Counted from the first letter of the stretch, positions 1 to 7,219 are shown. The stretch is 17,261 nt of DNA from Saprospiraceae bacterium (GCA_020630355.1 JAHDBO010000012.1:1-17261), one strand, 5' to 3'. Notes: generated from the sequence alone by a model not told the origin. Program-made: numbers and translations.

Positions 1-133
1 AGTATTGAGCTAGTCGCTCAATGCTTAGTTTTTTGGCTGAAGCCAAAAAGTTTAGTTTGCTGCTTCGCAGCAAGTTTAGATTTCTAACTATTCATCAGAA
101 GTCTAGTTTTGACTTCTTCTAGGTTTAGACTTC
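1..133. repeat. Array of short hairpins separated by a GTTTAG-like word
   Basis: Four short inverted repeats follow one another: ATTGAGC/GCTCAAT (4-10/16-22), TTTTTGGC/GCCAAAAA (30-37/42-49), TTGCTGC/GCAGCAA (57-63/67-73) and AGAAGTC/GACTTCT (97-103/111-117). The stems differ in sequence, but a hexamer close to GTTTAG recurs at 23-28 (GCTTAG), 50-55, 74-79, 101-106 (GTCTAG) and 123-128, spaced 22-27 bp. The stretch lies upstream of the rpsO promoter and contains no convincing ORF. The first hairpins could belong to the 3' end of a transcript that enters from the left edge. Its function is unknown. Confidence 0.6.
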
Positions 134-151
134 CTTATCAACAAAAAACCA

Positions 152-182
152 TTTGATACTCTCGCATAAAAGCGTATCTTTG
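152..182 (+). promoter_or_regulatory. rpsO promoter, Bacteroidota sigma-70 type
   Basis: TTTG at 152-155 and TATCTTTG at 175-182 are separated by 19 nt, matching the Bacteroidota primary-sigma consensus TTTG/TAnnTTTG. Transcription would start near 188, giving a leader of about 54 nt before the rpsO ATG. Confidence 0.8.
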
Positions 183-241
183 CCCCCTCGCTAGATGAGG
201 ATTCTAGTAATCTTATTTGGTAACTAAAAATTAAAGCTAAA

Positions 242-517
242 ATGGCTGTTTATTTAAAGAAAGAAAAACTGGAAGAGATTTTCCAGGAGTATGGTGGAGA
301 CGCTAAAAACACAGGTTCCACAGAAGGACAAATTGCATTGTTCACCTTCCGCATTCAGAGTTTATCTGAACACTTGAAAGAAAACAAAAAAGACCACTCT
401 TGCCGTCGTGCATTATTAGGTCTTGTAGGTCAACGTAGAAAGATGTTGGCATACTTAGCGAAAAAAGACGTTAATAAATACCGCCAGCTAATTGAGAAGC
501 TAGGCATTAGAAAATAG
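242..517 (+). CDS. rpsO: 30S ribosomal protein S15
   Basis: This 91-aa protein is the primary 16S rRNA-binding protein S15, which helps organise the central domain of the small subunit and contributes to an intersubunit bridge. The family signature is clear: GSTEGQIA near residues 25-32, the HLKENKKDHSCRRALL segment and the basic VGQRRKMLAYL helix, then a C-terminal helix ending in LGIRK. The length is close to the usual 89 aa. The ATG at 242 has no Shine-Dalgarno but follows an A-rich leader, as is normal in this phylum. A consensus promoter lies upstream and an intrinsic terminator directly downstream, so most transcripts probably end before pnp although the rpsO-pnp order is conserved in many bacteria. 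Confidence 0.97.
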   Translation: MAVYLKKEKLEEIFQEYGGDAKNTGSTEGQIALFTFRIQSLSEHLKENKKDHSCRRALLGLVGQRRKMLAYLAKKDVNKYRQLIEKLGIRK

Positions 518-527
518 AACTTATCGG

Positions 528-563
528 ACAAGAGTGTTGCAAGGGCAGCACTCTTGTTTTAAT
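528..563 (+). terminator. Intrinsic terminator of rpsO
   Basis: A 12-bp stem CAAGAGTGTTGC (529-540) pairs with GCAGCACTCTTG (545-556) with one G-U pair and an AAGG loop, followed by TTTTAATTT. It lies 11 nt after the rpsO stop. Confidence 0.85.
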
Positions 564-703
564 TTCATAGGTGAATAAACGCCGAGCGAACAGACACAAA
601 AGGGCATAATCGGGGTACAATTTATAGATGTCTTTTACAATAGCGGTTTACATTAATTTATTTTTCTAGCTGCCTTTCTTTGACACAACTATCTTTTCTC
701 CCC

Positions 704-778
704 TTTCGGAAAAATTTGATTTCTATTCTTGAATATCGTTTCCGAAAAGTAAAGGCACATGCTCGTGCTCATCAGCAC
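704..778 (+). promoter_or_regulatory. pnp leader with two dyads
   Basis: The 299-bp rpsO-pnp gap has no ORF and no clear TAnnTTTG promoter. Near pnp it contains a perfect 9-bp inverted repeat TTTCGGAAA (704-712) and TTTCCGAAA (739-747) with 26 nt between the arms, and then a small hairpin GTGCT-CATC-AGCAC (765-778). If transcribed, these would structure the pnp 5' leader. PNPase autoregulates through a leader stem in Escherichia coli, so a similar role is conceivable here, but that is inference. Confidence 0.35.
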
Positions 779-816
779 AACACCAGTCGATCACAAACAA
801 TTTAAGAGTATATAAA

Positions 817-3030
817 ATGGGGAAGCAAATTCCAGAAAGTGTATCATTTAACCTACCGAATGGTACGCCCGTCACGATTGAAACGGGCAAACTCGCAACG
901 CAGGCGCATGGTTCTGTGGTTGTAAGAGTAGGAGATACGATGCTTTTTGCATCAGCTGTATCCGCTTACGAGCAAAGAGAAGGGCAAAGTTTCTTTCCAC
1001 TTTCCGTGGATTATCAAGAAAAATTTGCCGCTGCTGGCCGTATCCCAGGCAACTTCTTCAAGAGAGAAGCGCGCTTGAGCGATTACGAAATCTTGATTTC
1101 GAGATTGGTCGATAGAGCGATTCGTCCATTGTTCCCTGACGGCTACATGAACGATACGCAAATCATCATCAACTTGATTTCGGGTGAAGAAGAAATTTTG
1201 CCAGATGCCTATGCCGCACTAGCCGCTTCAGCTGCGATGGTCGCTTCTGACATTCCATTCTCTGGACCAATATCAGAGGTAAGGGTGGCACAGATTGATG
1301 GTGAACTTCAAATCAACCCAACGCGTTCCGAACTTAAAAAAGCGACTTTGGACATTATCGTGGCAGCTAGCCTAGAAAACGTGATGATGGTAGAAGGAGA
1401 AGCGAATGAATGTAGTGAACAAGAATTGGTTGAAGCCATTCGTTTTGGCCATGAGGCTATCAAAGTGCAGTGCAACGCACAGTTGGAATTGGCCAAATTG
1501 GTGGGCGACAAAGCCATCAAGCGTGAAGTTGCGGAGAGGGAAGAAAATGAGGAATTGAAAGCTGAAATCAAGTCCATGATTGAGGACAAGGTTTTGGAAG
1601 TGGCTAAAGGTGCTTTGGACAAAAAGTCTAGAAAAAAGCAGTTCCAGCAAATTTCTGACGACTTCAAAGAAGCTATTTTAGAAGCTAAAGGAGAAGAGTT
1701 CGTTGCCGAAAATGGAGCCTTGATTGGTCGTTATTTTGATAAAATCAAAAAAGAGACCATCCGTGAAATGGTGATGAGCGAGCAGACTCGCTTGGACGGA
1801 AGACGGCCAGATGAAGTAAGACCGATCTGGACAGAAATAGATTATCTGCCTAGCACGCACGGTTCTGCGATTTTCAATCGTGGTGAAACACAATCTTTGA
1901 CTTCTTTGACTTTAGGTACAAAGTTGGATGAGCAAATGATTGACACCGCTATGGAAAAGTCTTTTGAAAAATTCATCTTACACTACAATTTCCCTGCATT
2001 ATCTGTAGGAGAAACCAAACCAATGAGAGGCCCTGGTCGTCGTGAAGTCGGTCACGCCAACCTAGCGGCACGTTCCTTGAAGCAGGTATTGCCAGAAAAC
2101 TCTCCTTATACGATCCGTTTGGTTTCGGATATTTTGGAGTCGAATGGTTCTTCTTCTATGGCAACGGTTTGCGCTGGTTCTTTGGCATTGATGGATGGTG
2201 GTATCCCTATTAAAGCAGCCGTTTCAGGCGTAGCGATGGGTATGATTTCGGATGGAGATAGAGCAGTTATCTTGACAGACATCCTAGGAGACGAGGATGC
2301 CTTGGGAGATATGGACTTCAAAGTTACAGGTACAGACAAAGGAATTTGCGCTTGTCAGATGGACATCAAAATCGAAGGTTTATCTTATGATTTACTAGAA
2401 AAAGCCTTGATGCAAGCGAAAGATGGACGTATCCATATCCTTGGAGAGATGAACAAAACGATTGAGGCGGCAAGAGAGGACTACAAACCTCATGCACCAC
2501 GTATCGTTGAGTTCAGAATCGATAAGAGTTTTATCGGAGCCGTTATCGGACCTGGCGGAAAAGTCATCCAAGAAATCCAGAAAGAAACGGGTGCTGTTAT
2601 CAATATCAGCGAAGACGAGACACATGGTATTGTCAATGTAGCAAGCGCCAATAAAGAATCTTTAGACGCAGCGGTAAGTTGGGTAAAATCCATTACAACA
2701 GTACCAGAGGTGGGAGAAGAATATGAAGCAACAGTCGCAAGCGTACAAGCCTACGGTGCTTTCGTTGATTTCTTACCTGGCAAATCAGGCTTGTTGCACG
2801 TATCTGAGATTTCTTACTCTAGAATTGACAACGTAGAAGATGTCCTTTCAGTTGGCGATAAAATCAAAGTAAAATTGATTGGTATCGATAGCAGAAGTGG
2901 TAAATTCCGTCTTTCCAGAAAAGTATTGCTTCCGAAACCTGAAGGTTATGTAGAAAGAGAACGTACAGACAGAGGGGAACGTCGAGACAGAGGCGACAGA
3001 CGCAACAATAGAAGAGACAATAGGAGGTAA
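817..3030 (+). CDS. pnp: Polyribonucleotide nucleotidyltransferase (PNPase)
   Basis: PNPase degrades RNA 3' to 5' by phosphorolysis, releasing nucleoside diphosphates, and works as a cytoplasmic trimer. All domains are present in order: first RNase PH-like domain (about 15-145, with FFKRE and RPLFPDGY), the alpha-helical linker domain (about 150-300), the second RNase PH domain (about 325-555), a KH domain (about 565-627, GXXG motif IGPGGK) and an S1 domain (about 630-704, GAFVDFLPGKSGLLHVSEIS). The catalytic aspartates corresponding to E. coli D486/D492 are seen as D494 and D500 in GDEDALGDMDF. At 737 aa it is slightly longer than E. coli PNPase because of a C-terminal tail from about 708 rich in Arg, Asp, Gly and Asn. 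The ATG at 817 follows an AT-rich leader without Shine-Dalgarno. An intrinsic terminator lies about 30 nt after the stop. Confidence 0.97.
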   Translation: MGKQIPESVSFNLPNGTPVTIETGKLATQAHGSVVVRVGDTMLFASAVSAYEQREGQSFFPLSVDYQEKFAAAGRIPGNFFKREARLSDYEILISRLVDRAIRPLFPDGYMNDTQIIINLISGEEEILPDAYAALAASAAMVASDIPFSGPISEVRVAQIDGELQINPTRSELKKATLDIIVAASLENVMMVEGEANECSEQELVEAIRFGHEAIKVQCNAQLELAKLVGDKAIKREVAEREENEELKAEIKSMIEDKVLEVAKGALDKKSRKKQFQQISDDFKEAILEAKGEEFVAENGALIGRYFDKIKKETIREMVMSEQTRLDGRRPDEVRPIWTEIDYLPSTHGSAIFNRGETQSLTSLTLGTKLDEQMIDTAMEKSFEKFILHYNFPALSVGETKPMRGPGRREVGHANLAARSLKQVLPENSPYTIRLVSDILESNGSSSMATVCAGSLALMDGGIPIKAAVSGVAMGMISDGDRAVILTDILGDEDALGDMDFKVTGTDKGICACQMDIKIEGLSYDLLEKALMQAKDGRIHILGEMNKTIEAAREDYKPHAPRIVEFRIDKSFIGAVIGPGGKVIQEIQKETGAVINISEDETHGIVNVASANKESLDAAVSWVKSITTVPEVGEEYEATVASVQAYGAFVDFLPGKSGLLHVSEISYSRIDNVEDVLSVGDKIKVKLIGIDSRSGKFRLSRKVLLPKPEGYVERERTDRGERRDRGDRRNNRRDNRR

Positions 3031-3062
3031 ATACAAGTTAAACTCACTAGTTATATTCAAGG

Positions 3063-3095
3063 ACTGAAGTTTCGCAAGAGGCTTCAGTTTTTTAT
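3063..3095 (+). terminator. Intrinsic terminator of pnp
   Basis: ACTGAAGTTTC (3063-3073) pairs with GAGGCTTCAGT (3078-3088) using two G-U pairs around a GCAA tetraloop, and runs into a T-rich tract (TTTTTTATT). Confidence 0.85.
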
Positions 3096-3106
3096 TCTTA
3101 GAAACC

Positions 3107-3159
3107 GTCAAGAACTCAAATACCACCTACTTTCAGTACGTGGTATTTGAGTTCTTGAC
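3107..3159. repeat. Perfect 20-bp inverted repeat forming a long hairpin
   Basis: The arms at 3107-3126 and 3140-3159 are exact reverse complements (left arm begins GTCAAGAACTC, right arm ends GAGTTCTTGAC). Inside, after one mismatch, three further pairs (TAC/GTA) close a five-base loop. It lies just after the pnp terminator and has no T-tract on either strand, so it does not look like a normal intrinsic terminator. It could be an RNA stability or processing element or a small palindromic repeat. The rest of the 3031-3286 gap is AT-rich with no supported gene. Confidence 0.75.
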
Positions 3160-3286
3160 CATTCCCCATCCAATTACAAAGTAAAATTTTTCATAATACT
3201 TGGATATATATAATACTATTGTTAATTTAAAGTATGTCGAAATGATTAAAGCTTCATTTTTGGTGTCAAATTAATGCCCCTTTCCT

Positions 3287-3787
3287 ATGCAACAATTGAA
3301 GACTCCCTCCGTACAACAATTGAACGATTTTATTAAAACTATGACAGGTAAGAACAGACCTATAAATATCCTACTCATTGAAGATAACCCTGGTGATGTA
3401 AGATTAACACAAGAAGCCTTTAGGGAAGGAAAAATATCCGTCAACTTATCTGTCGTTATGGATGGGGTTGAGGCTATCAATTACTTAAAAAAACAAGCTC
3501 CATATCAAGATTCTGTAACACCCGACCTGATCTTATTAGACTTGAATCTACCCAAAAAAGATGGTAGAGAAGTGCTGGAAGAAATCAAAACGGATGATGA
3601 CCTAAAAAGAATTCCAGTAGTCGTTTTAACTACTTCTAACTCCGAGCAAGACATCCTAAGATCTTATAGTCTACACGCCAATTGCTATATCAATAAGCCA
3701 GTAGATTTTGACCATTTTTTCGATGTCATTAAAAAAATCGAAGACTTTTGGTTGTCCATCGCTATTTTACCCACTATGATAAAATAG
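3287..3787 (+). CDS. Single-domain response regulator, Rcp1-like receiver
   Basis: The 166-aa product consists of one receiver (REC) domain at about residues 27-150 and no output domain. The phosphorylation site is intact: acidic pair E32/D33 (LLIEDN), acceptor D85 (ILLDLNLP), T115 (VVLTTSN) and K137 (INKP). The IEDNPGDVRL opening and the loop before the acceptor Asp resemble the Rcp1 group of receivers that partner with hybrid or phytochrome-type kinases. The start is uncertain: the ATG at 3287 gives an 18-residue extension containing a repeated QQL, while the ATG at 3341 (MTGKNRPINILL) gives 148 aa, closer to the family length. It is 51 nt upstream of the hybrid sensor gene in the same direction and probably works with it, passing or accepting phosphate. 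Confidence 0.88.
   Translation: MQQLKTPSVQQLNDFIKTMTGKNRPINILLIEDNPGDVRLTQEAFREGKISVNLSVVMDGVEAINYLKKQAPYQDSVTPDLILLDLNLPKKDGREVLEEIKTDDDLKRIPVVVLTTSNSEQDILRSYSLHANCYINKPVDFDHFFDVIKKIEDFWLSIAILPTMIK
3290..3324 (+). repeat. Direct repeat CAACAATTGAA
   Basis: The 11-mer CAACAATTGAA occurs exactly at 3290-3300 and 3314-3324, a period of 24 bp, and each copy contains the palindrome CAATTG. If the response regulator starts at 3287, these encode the repeated QQL; if it starts at 3341, they are leader DNA and could be paired operator half-sites. Confidence 0.4.
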
Positions 3788-3838
3788 TAGCTATGCTCCC
3801 GAATTCACCGCATAAAACAGATCTATAAGAAGCTAACT

Positions 3839-5791
3839 ATGGCTATTAATTCAAAAATTTCTATCCTGCTCATTGAAGATAATCTAGGAGATGCCCACCT
3901 CGTTAAGGTTTATCTTCGTGAGGCATCTATCAAATTTGATTTACACCACGTCGAGTCTTTTCAGGAGGCCCATGGAATAATGGAGGAAAAAACAATCGAT
4001 GTTGTGTTGTTGGATCTGTCTTTACCTGACAGTTCTGGTTTTAAAACACTGACCAACTTTAAAGGAATCTATCCGAATTTACCCGTCATCGTCATGACGG
4101 GAATCAATGATGAAATAGTGGGCAATCAGGCTATCAAGGCAGGTGCCCAGGATTTCTTGGTAAAAGGCGAATTTGATGGTAAATTATTGGGCAGAGTCAT
4201 TCGATATTCTTTGCAACGCCACAAAACCAAGTTAAAACTGGAAGAAGTTGCTCGAACCTTGGCAAAGAACGAAAAGCGTTTCACGGAGGCGCAGCAAATG
4301 GCGCAGTTTGGCAGTTGGGAGATGGACCTGGTCAATAACGAAATGTCTTGGACAGACGAAACTTATCGAATTTTCGGGTTCTCCCCAAACAGTTTTTCTC
4401 CTACCTTATCCGATTACATGAATTACATCCATGTTGAAGATAAAGATTTAGTAGATGACTTTTTTGAAAATGCAGCGAAAGACGGTCAATTACATACCGT
4501 CGAACATCGAATTGTACTTGGTGCTAGGGATGTAAAATATGTGCAAGCGCACGCAAAGGTCTATTTTGAAGAAATCACTAACAAGCTACTTTTAGTAGGA
4601 GGGATTCAAGACATAACCGAAAGAAAGCTTTCGGAGCAATTGATGGTCGAAAAAAACCTGACGGATCAAAGTTCTAAGATTAAAGAAGAAATCTTGGAAG
4701 ATATGGGCTTTTTGATTAAAACGCCCATGAACTCTATTGTACAATTGACCTATCTGATGGAAACGACCATGCTCAATTCTCAACAAGCAGAATATGTAGG
4801 TGGGTTGAAAACTTCCGTTGACGACTTATCCATATCTGTCAACAACCTATTAAATTTCTCTGTCTTAGTCTCTGAGAAAATCACTTTGGAAGAAAACGAA
4901 TTTAAAATTAAAGACTTTATCCAGAGTATCGAAAAGGTTGTTTCTATCAAAGCCAATCAAAAAAATGTAAGCATCAAATTTGAACTGGATAAAAATCTTC
5001 CGCTTGAACTGATAGGCGATTCCAACAAAATCAATCAAATATTTTACAATATCATTGACAATGCCATTCGGTACAACAAAACGGATGGAAAAGGCCATGT
5101 GACCGTTGCCATCCATTCGGAAGCACAAGAAAACAATCATATCAACTTGGTCGTCAAAATAAATGATAATGGCATTGGGATGTCTAAAGAGCAAATCAGC
5201 GAAATACTGCAACCTGATATTTTAACCCAATTACAAAAGCAAGAAGGCAAGAAAAAACTAGGCGTAGCCATAGTCAACAAGTTAGTGACTAACATGGAAG
5301 GCAATATGACGATTAACAGCCTTGAAGGTCAAGGAACTACGGTCTCTATTGAACTCCCTCTTCGTATGGTTATCAAAGAAGATGCCATCACATTTGGAGA
5401 TGCCCCTGAGGCACCTCTGAAAATTCTATTAGTAGAAGATCACTTCCTCAATCAAATAGCGACTAAAAAAGTATTGACTACTTGGTCTGATTTCGTGACG
5501 GTCGACATCGCTGAGAACGGTTTTGTAGGCGTAGAAAAACAACGGGAATATGGTTATGACCTCATCCTCATGGACATCCAAATGCCTGTAATGAACGGTC
5601 TAGATGCGGCAGCCAAAATCAGGGAACGCTCCACAGTCCCACTTATTGCCCTGACCGCCAATTCTACCAAACAAGAAATGGACAACTGCTTCAATATCGG
5701 CATGAATGGCTATCTGGCAAAACCTTTCCAACCAAAGGAATTACACAAAAAAATCATGGAAGTCATGTCAAAAGTCACTTCTACTTCTTGA
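3839..5791 (+). CDS. Hybrid sensor protein REC-PAS-HisKA(degenerate)-HATPase-REC
   Basis: The 650-aa cytoplasmic protein has no transmembrane segment. Domains in order: REC1 (about 7-125; D59, T87, K109 intact), a short coiled linker, a PAS domain with C-terminal PAC motif (about 150-262, ending GGIQDITERK), a HisKA-like helical hairpin (about 280-345), a HATPase_c-like domain (about 393-512) and REC2 (about 527-645; acceptor D579 in LILMDIQMP, K628). The HisKA region aligns without gaps to the usual NMSHEIRTP H-box as DMGFLIKTP, so the phospho-accepting His is Phe291 and the following Glu is Leu292. In the ATPase domain the N-box (NIIDNAIRYN) and G1 box (N442-DNGIGM) are kept, but the F-box is unrecognisable and the glycine lid is reduced to KKKLGVAIV. 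It may be a pseudokinase, scaffold or signal-gated phosphatase rather than an autokinase. It is most likely co-transcribed with the preceding response regulator. Confidence 0.88.
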   Translation: MAINSKISILLIEDNLGDAHLVKVYLREASIKFDLHHVESFQEAHGIMEEKTIDVVLLDLSLPDSSGFKTLTNFKGIYPNLPVIVMTGINDEIVGNQAIKAGAQDFLVKGEFDGKLLGRVIRYSLQRHKTKLKLEEVARTLAKNEKRFTEAQQMAQFGSWEMDLVNNEMSWTDETYRIFGFSPNSFSPTLSDYMNYIHVEDKDLVDDFFENAAKDGQLHTVEHRIVLGARDVKYVQAHAKVYFEEITNKLLLVGGIQDITERKLSEQLMVEKNLTDQSSKIKEEILEDMGFLIKTPMNSIVQLTYLMETTMLNSQQAEYVGGLKTSVDDLSISVNNLLNFSVLVSEKITLEENEFKIKDFIQSIEKVVSIKANQKNVSIKFELDKNLPLELIGDSNKINQIFYNIIDNAIRYNKTDGKGHVTVAIHSEAQENNHINLVVKINDNGIGMSKEQISEILQPDILTQLQKQEGKKKLGVAIVNKLVTNMEGNMTINSLEGQGTTVSIELPLRMVIKEDAITFGDAPEAPLKILLVEDHFLNQIATKKVLTTWSDFVTVDIAENGFVGVEKQREYGYDLILMDIQMPVMNGLDAAAKIRERSTVPLIALTANSTKQEMDNCFNIGMNGYLAKPFQPKELHKKIMEVMSKVTSTS

Positions 5792-5802
5792 TTGATTTCA
5801 AA

Positions 5803-5862
5803 AAGATTCCACAAAAAGCCCCCGTCATCAAAATTGATGACGGGGGCTTTTTGTGGAATCTT
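5803..5862. terminator. Bidirectional intrinsic terminator, perfect 29-bp inverted repeat
   Basis: Arms 5803-5831 and 5834-5862 are exact reverse complements separated by only AA. The core has an A-tract, GCCCCCGTCATCAA, its complement and a T-tract, so it can terminate in either direction between the convergent hybrid-sensor gene (stop 5791) and mltA (stop at 5878). A further 10 bp of perfect pairing (AAGATTCCAC/GTGGAATCTT) flanks the core. Confidence 0.9.
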
Positions 5863-5877
5863 ACCAATGCTACGCTT

Positions 5878-6999
5878 TTATACCGTCGGTTGGATTTCCT
5901 TTTTCGCAATCAACATCCATATAAAACCGTAGTGGTTGAGGCGTGCTCGTTTCCGAGCTTTTTTCCCTACCCCTTCGTACACATCTACATGTCCTGCTCC
6001 TTTGATAGCCCCTCCTGTATCTTGTGCAAAAGCAAATTGCAGTTTATGACCAATAAAATCTCCTCGCCTATTCAATTGGGGTACAGCGGCCATCATACAG
6101 GCGCCTAATGGAAAATATCTGGGGTCGGTTGCAAAAGATAGCTTTGGCAACAGCGGAACGTGTCCCGCTCCCTTCACTCTATCCCCGGCATTGCGTGCCT
6201 CAAAGAAAACATAGGACTGATTCTGACATAGGGTTTTATGCAGGCGTTCAGGATATTTAGCAAATAGCTTATTCAAGCCTAGCTTACTTTCTTTCCCAAA
6301 TTCCTTGCGCACTAGACGACTAATCTTTTGACCGCCTTTTTTGTTCGTTCCTCCAAAGGCAAATAATTGGCGTTTGCCGTTTTCAAACTCCACATATCCA
6401 GAGCCTTGCAATTGCATCATATATACATCCACTGGACTTTTTGCATAAGCCAATTCCAATCCCCTACCTTTCAATACACCGTCTAATTCAATAGATGCTC
6501 TATTTGGAAATGTTGCAATATCTGGACGTTTGTAAAAAGCGTACTTATAAGTCTCATTAGGTGTCGAACGTACTTTAACAACAGGAGCATAGTAAGAGGT
6601 AAAATTCACATGCCCCTTATTATCATTGCCTTTTATCTGGTGTACCTCAAAGTATTCCTCCAAAGGAATCAAAGCAGTTGCAGACCACAGCTCTAATGTC
6701 TTCACCGTCCTTTTCATATCCGCTTTAGAGACTTTTAAATCCCCTGCTTTAGATACATTTCCTTTTCTTCTAATCTCTAGAAGCCTTTGTTGATTCTGTA
6801 TTGCTTCCAATACTTCCTCTCCCACCTTTGGCGCATCTAAGGTCGTACCAGCTTTCAATTTCGTGAAAACACTTTTCAACTGGGGTGCGTCGACTAGTTT
6901 GCCGCTACGCTTTACAGCTTTCCCTGGAGTCAACACTCCTGCTTGAGCAAAAAAACAATTGATTGTGACAAACAAAATCAAGACAAGTAACTGTCTCAT
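5878..6999 (-). CDS. mltA: Membrane-bound lytic murein transglycosylase A family protein
   Basis: MltA cleaves the MurNAc-GlcNAc glycosidic bond of peptidoglycan in the periplasm, leaving a 1,6-anhydro end. From this start the product is 373 aa. The MltA domain is visible at about 130-235 (YYAPVVKVRS, then GSGYVEFENGKRQLFAFGG) and the C-terminal 3D domain contains D327 in QDTGGAIKG and D339 in GHVDVYEG, the two conserved aspartates of the active-site barrel. An upstream in-frame ATG at 7065 was rejected because a consensus promoter lies between it and 6999; the ATG at 6999 begins a typical signal peptide (MRQLLVLILFVTI, cleavage probably after AQA). A Cys in the signal region does not fit a lipobox, so unlike E. 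coli MltA this looks like a soluble periplasmic form. The region between residues about 40 and 110 is Lys-rich and not recognised. Confidence 0.9.
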   Translation of the reverse strand: MRQLLVLILFVTINCFFAQAGVLTPGKAVKRSGKLVDAPQLKSVFTKLKAGTTLDAPKVGEEVLEAIQNQQRLLEIRRKGNVSKAGDLKVSKADMKRTVKTLELWSATALIPLEEYFEVHQIKGNDNKGHVNFTSYYAPVVKVRSTPNETYKYAFYKRPDIATFPNRASIELDGVLKGRGLELAYAKSPVDVYMMQLQGSGYVEFENGKRQLFAFGGTNKKGGQKISRLVRKEFGKESKLGLNKLFAKYPERLHKTLCQNQSYVFFEARNAGDRVKGAGHVPLLPKLSFATDPRYFPLGACMMAAVPQLNRRGDFIGHKLQFAFAQDTGGAIKGAGHVDVYEGVGKKARKRARLNHYGFIWMLIAKKEIQPTV

Positions 7000-7027
7000 A
7001 TATACGTTAAACATTTGGTTACAAGTA

Positions 7028-7058
7028 CAAAGATACGTTAAAACAAGTCCCACTTCAA
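7028..7058 (-). promoter_or_regulatory. mltA promoter, Bacteroidota type
   Basis: On the minus strand TTG (plus-strand 7056-7058) is followed after 20 nt by TATCTTTG (7028-7035). Transcription would start near 7020, about 20 nt before the ATG at 6999. This fixes the mltA start, because the ATG at 7065 would lie outside the transcript. Confidence 0.75.
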
Positions 7059-7146
7059 GATACAACTCTAACTATCAATAGATTACAAAAAAACATCACC
7101 TTAATAAATAGGTGTTTTCGCCAAGAAAAAGAATATAAATTTGGTG

Positions 7147-7158
7147 GAAAACGTTTTC
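7147..7158. promoter_or_regulatory. Candidate operator, 12-bp palindrome GAAAACGTTTTC
   Basis: A perfect palindrome centred on CG lies in the divergent region between mltA and the FMN-binding protein gene, about 110 nt upstream of the mltA -7 box and about 40 nt upstream of the 7199 -7-like box. Palindromes with a central CG resemble LacI/GalR-type sites. No such regulator is in the window. Confidence 0.3.
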
Positions 7159-7172
7159 GTAAACCATTTTTA

Positions 7173-7206
7173 TTGGCAATCCGTTACATTTATAACGCTT
7201 TATTTG
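7173..7206 (+). promoter_or_regulatory. Possible promoter of the FMN-binding protein gene
   Basis: TTG at 7173-7175 and TTTATTTG at 7199-7206 (7 of 8 matches to TAnnTTTG) are separated by 23 nt, the long end of the accepted spacing. It would leave a leader of only about 7 nt to the ATG at 7220. Confidence 0.35.
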
Positions 7207-7219
7207 TATCCTTTACAAA

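Noticed and set aside
1..133. Possible CRISPR array
   Set aside because: The recurring unit is only a degenerate hexamer, the intervening units are self-complementary hairpins rather than spacers, and no cas gene is nearby.
679..731. Promoter for pnp (TTTG at 679, TATTCTTG at 724)
   Set aside because: The spacing does not fit 17-23 nt and the -7 box is only a partial match, so no pnp promoter is called.
1308..1667. Antisense frame of 119 codons within pnp
   Set aside because: It is a Ser-rich mirror of the PNPase coding frame with no promoter or recognisable domain.
3200..3221. Promoter for the response regulator gene (TTG at 3200, TACTATTG at 3214)
   Set aside because: The spacer is only 11 nt and the -7 box is imperfect.
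5788..6108. Open frame of about 106 codons overlapping the end of the hybrid sensor gene
   Set aside because: It begins at a TTG, runs through the bidirectional terminator and lies antisense to the well-supported mltA 3' end.
7000..7065. Longer mltA N-terminus starting at 7065
   Set aside because: A consensus promoter lies inside it and the signal peptide begins at the ATG at 6999.
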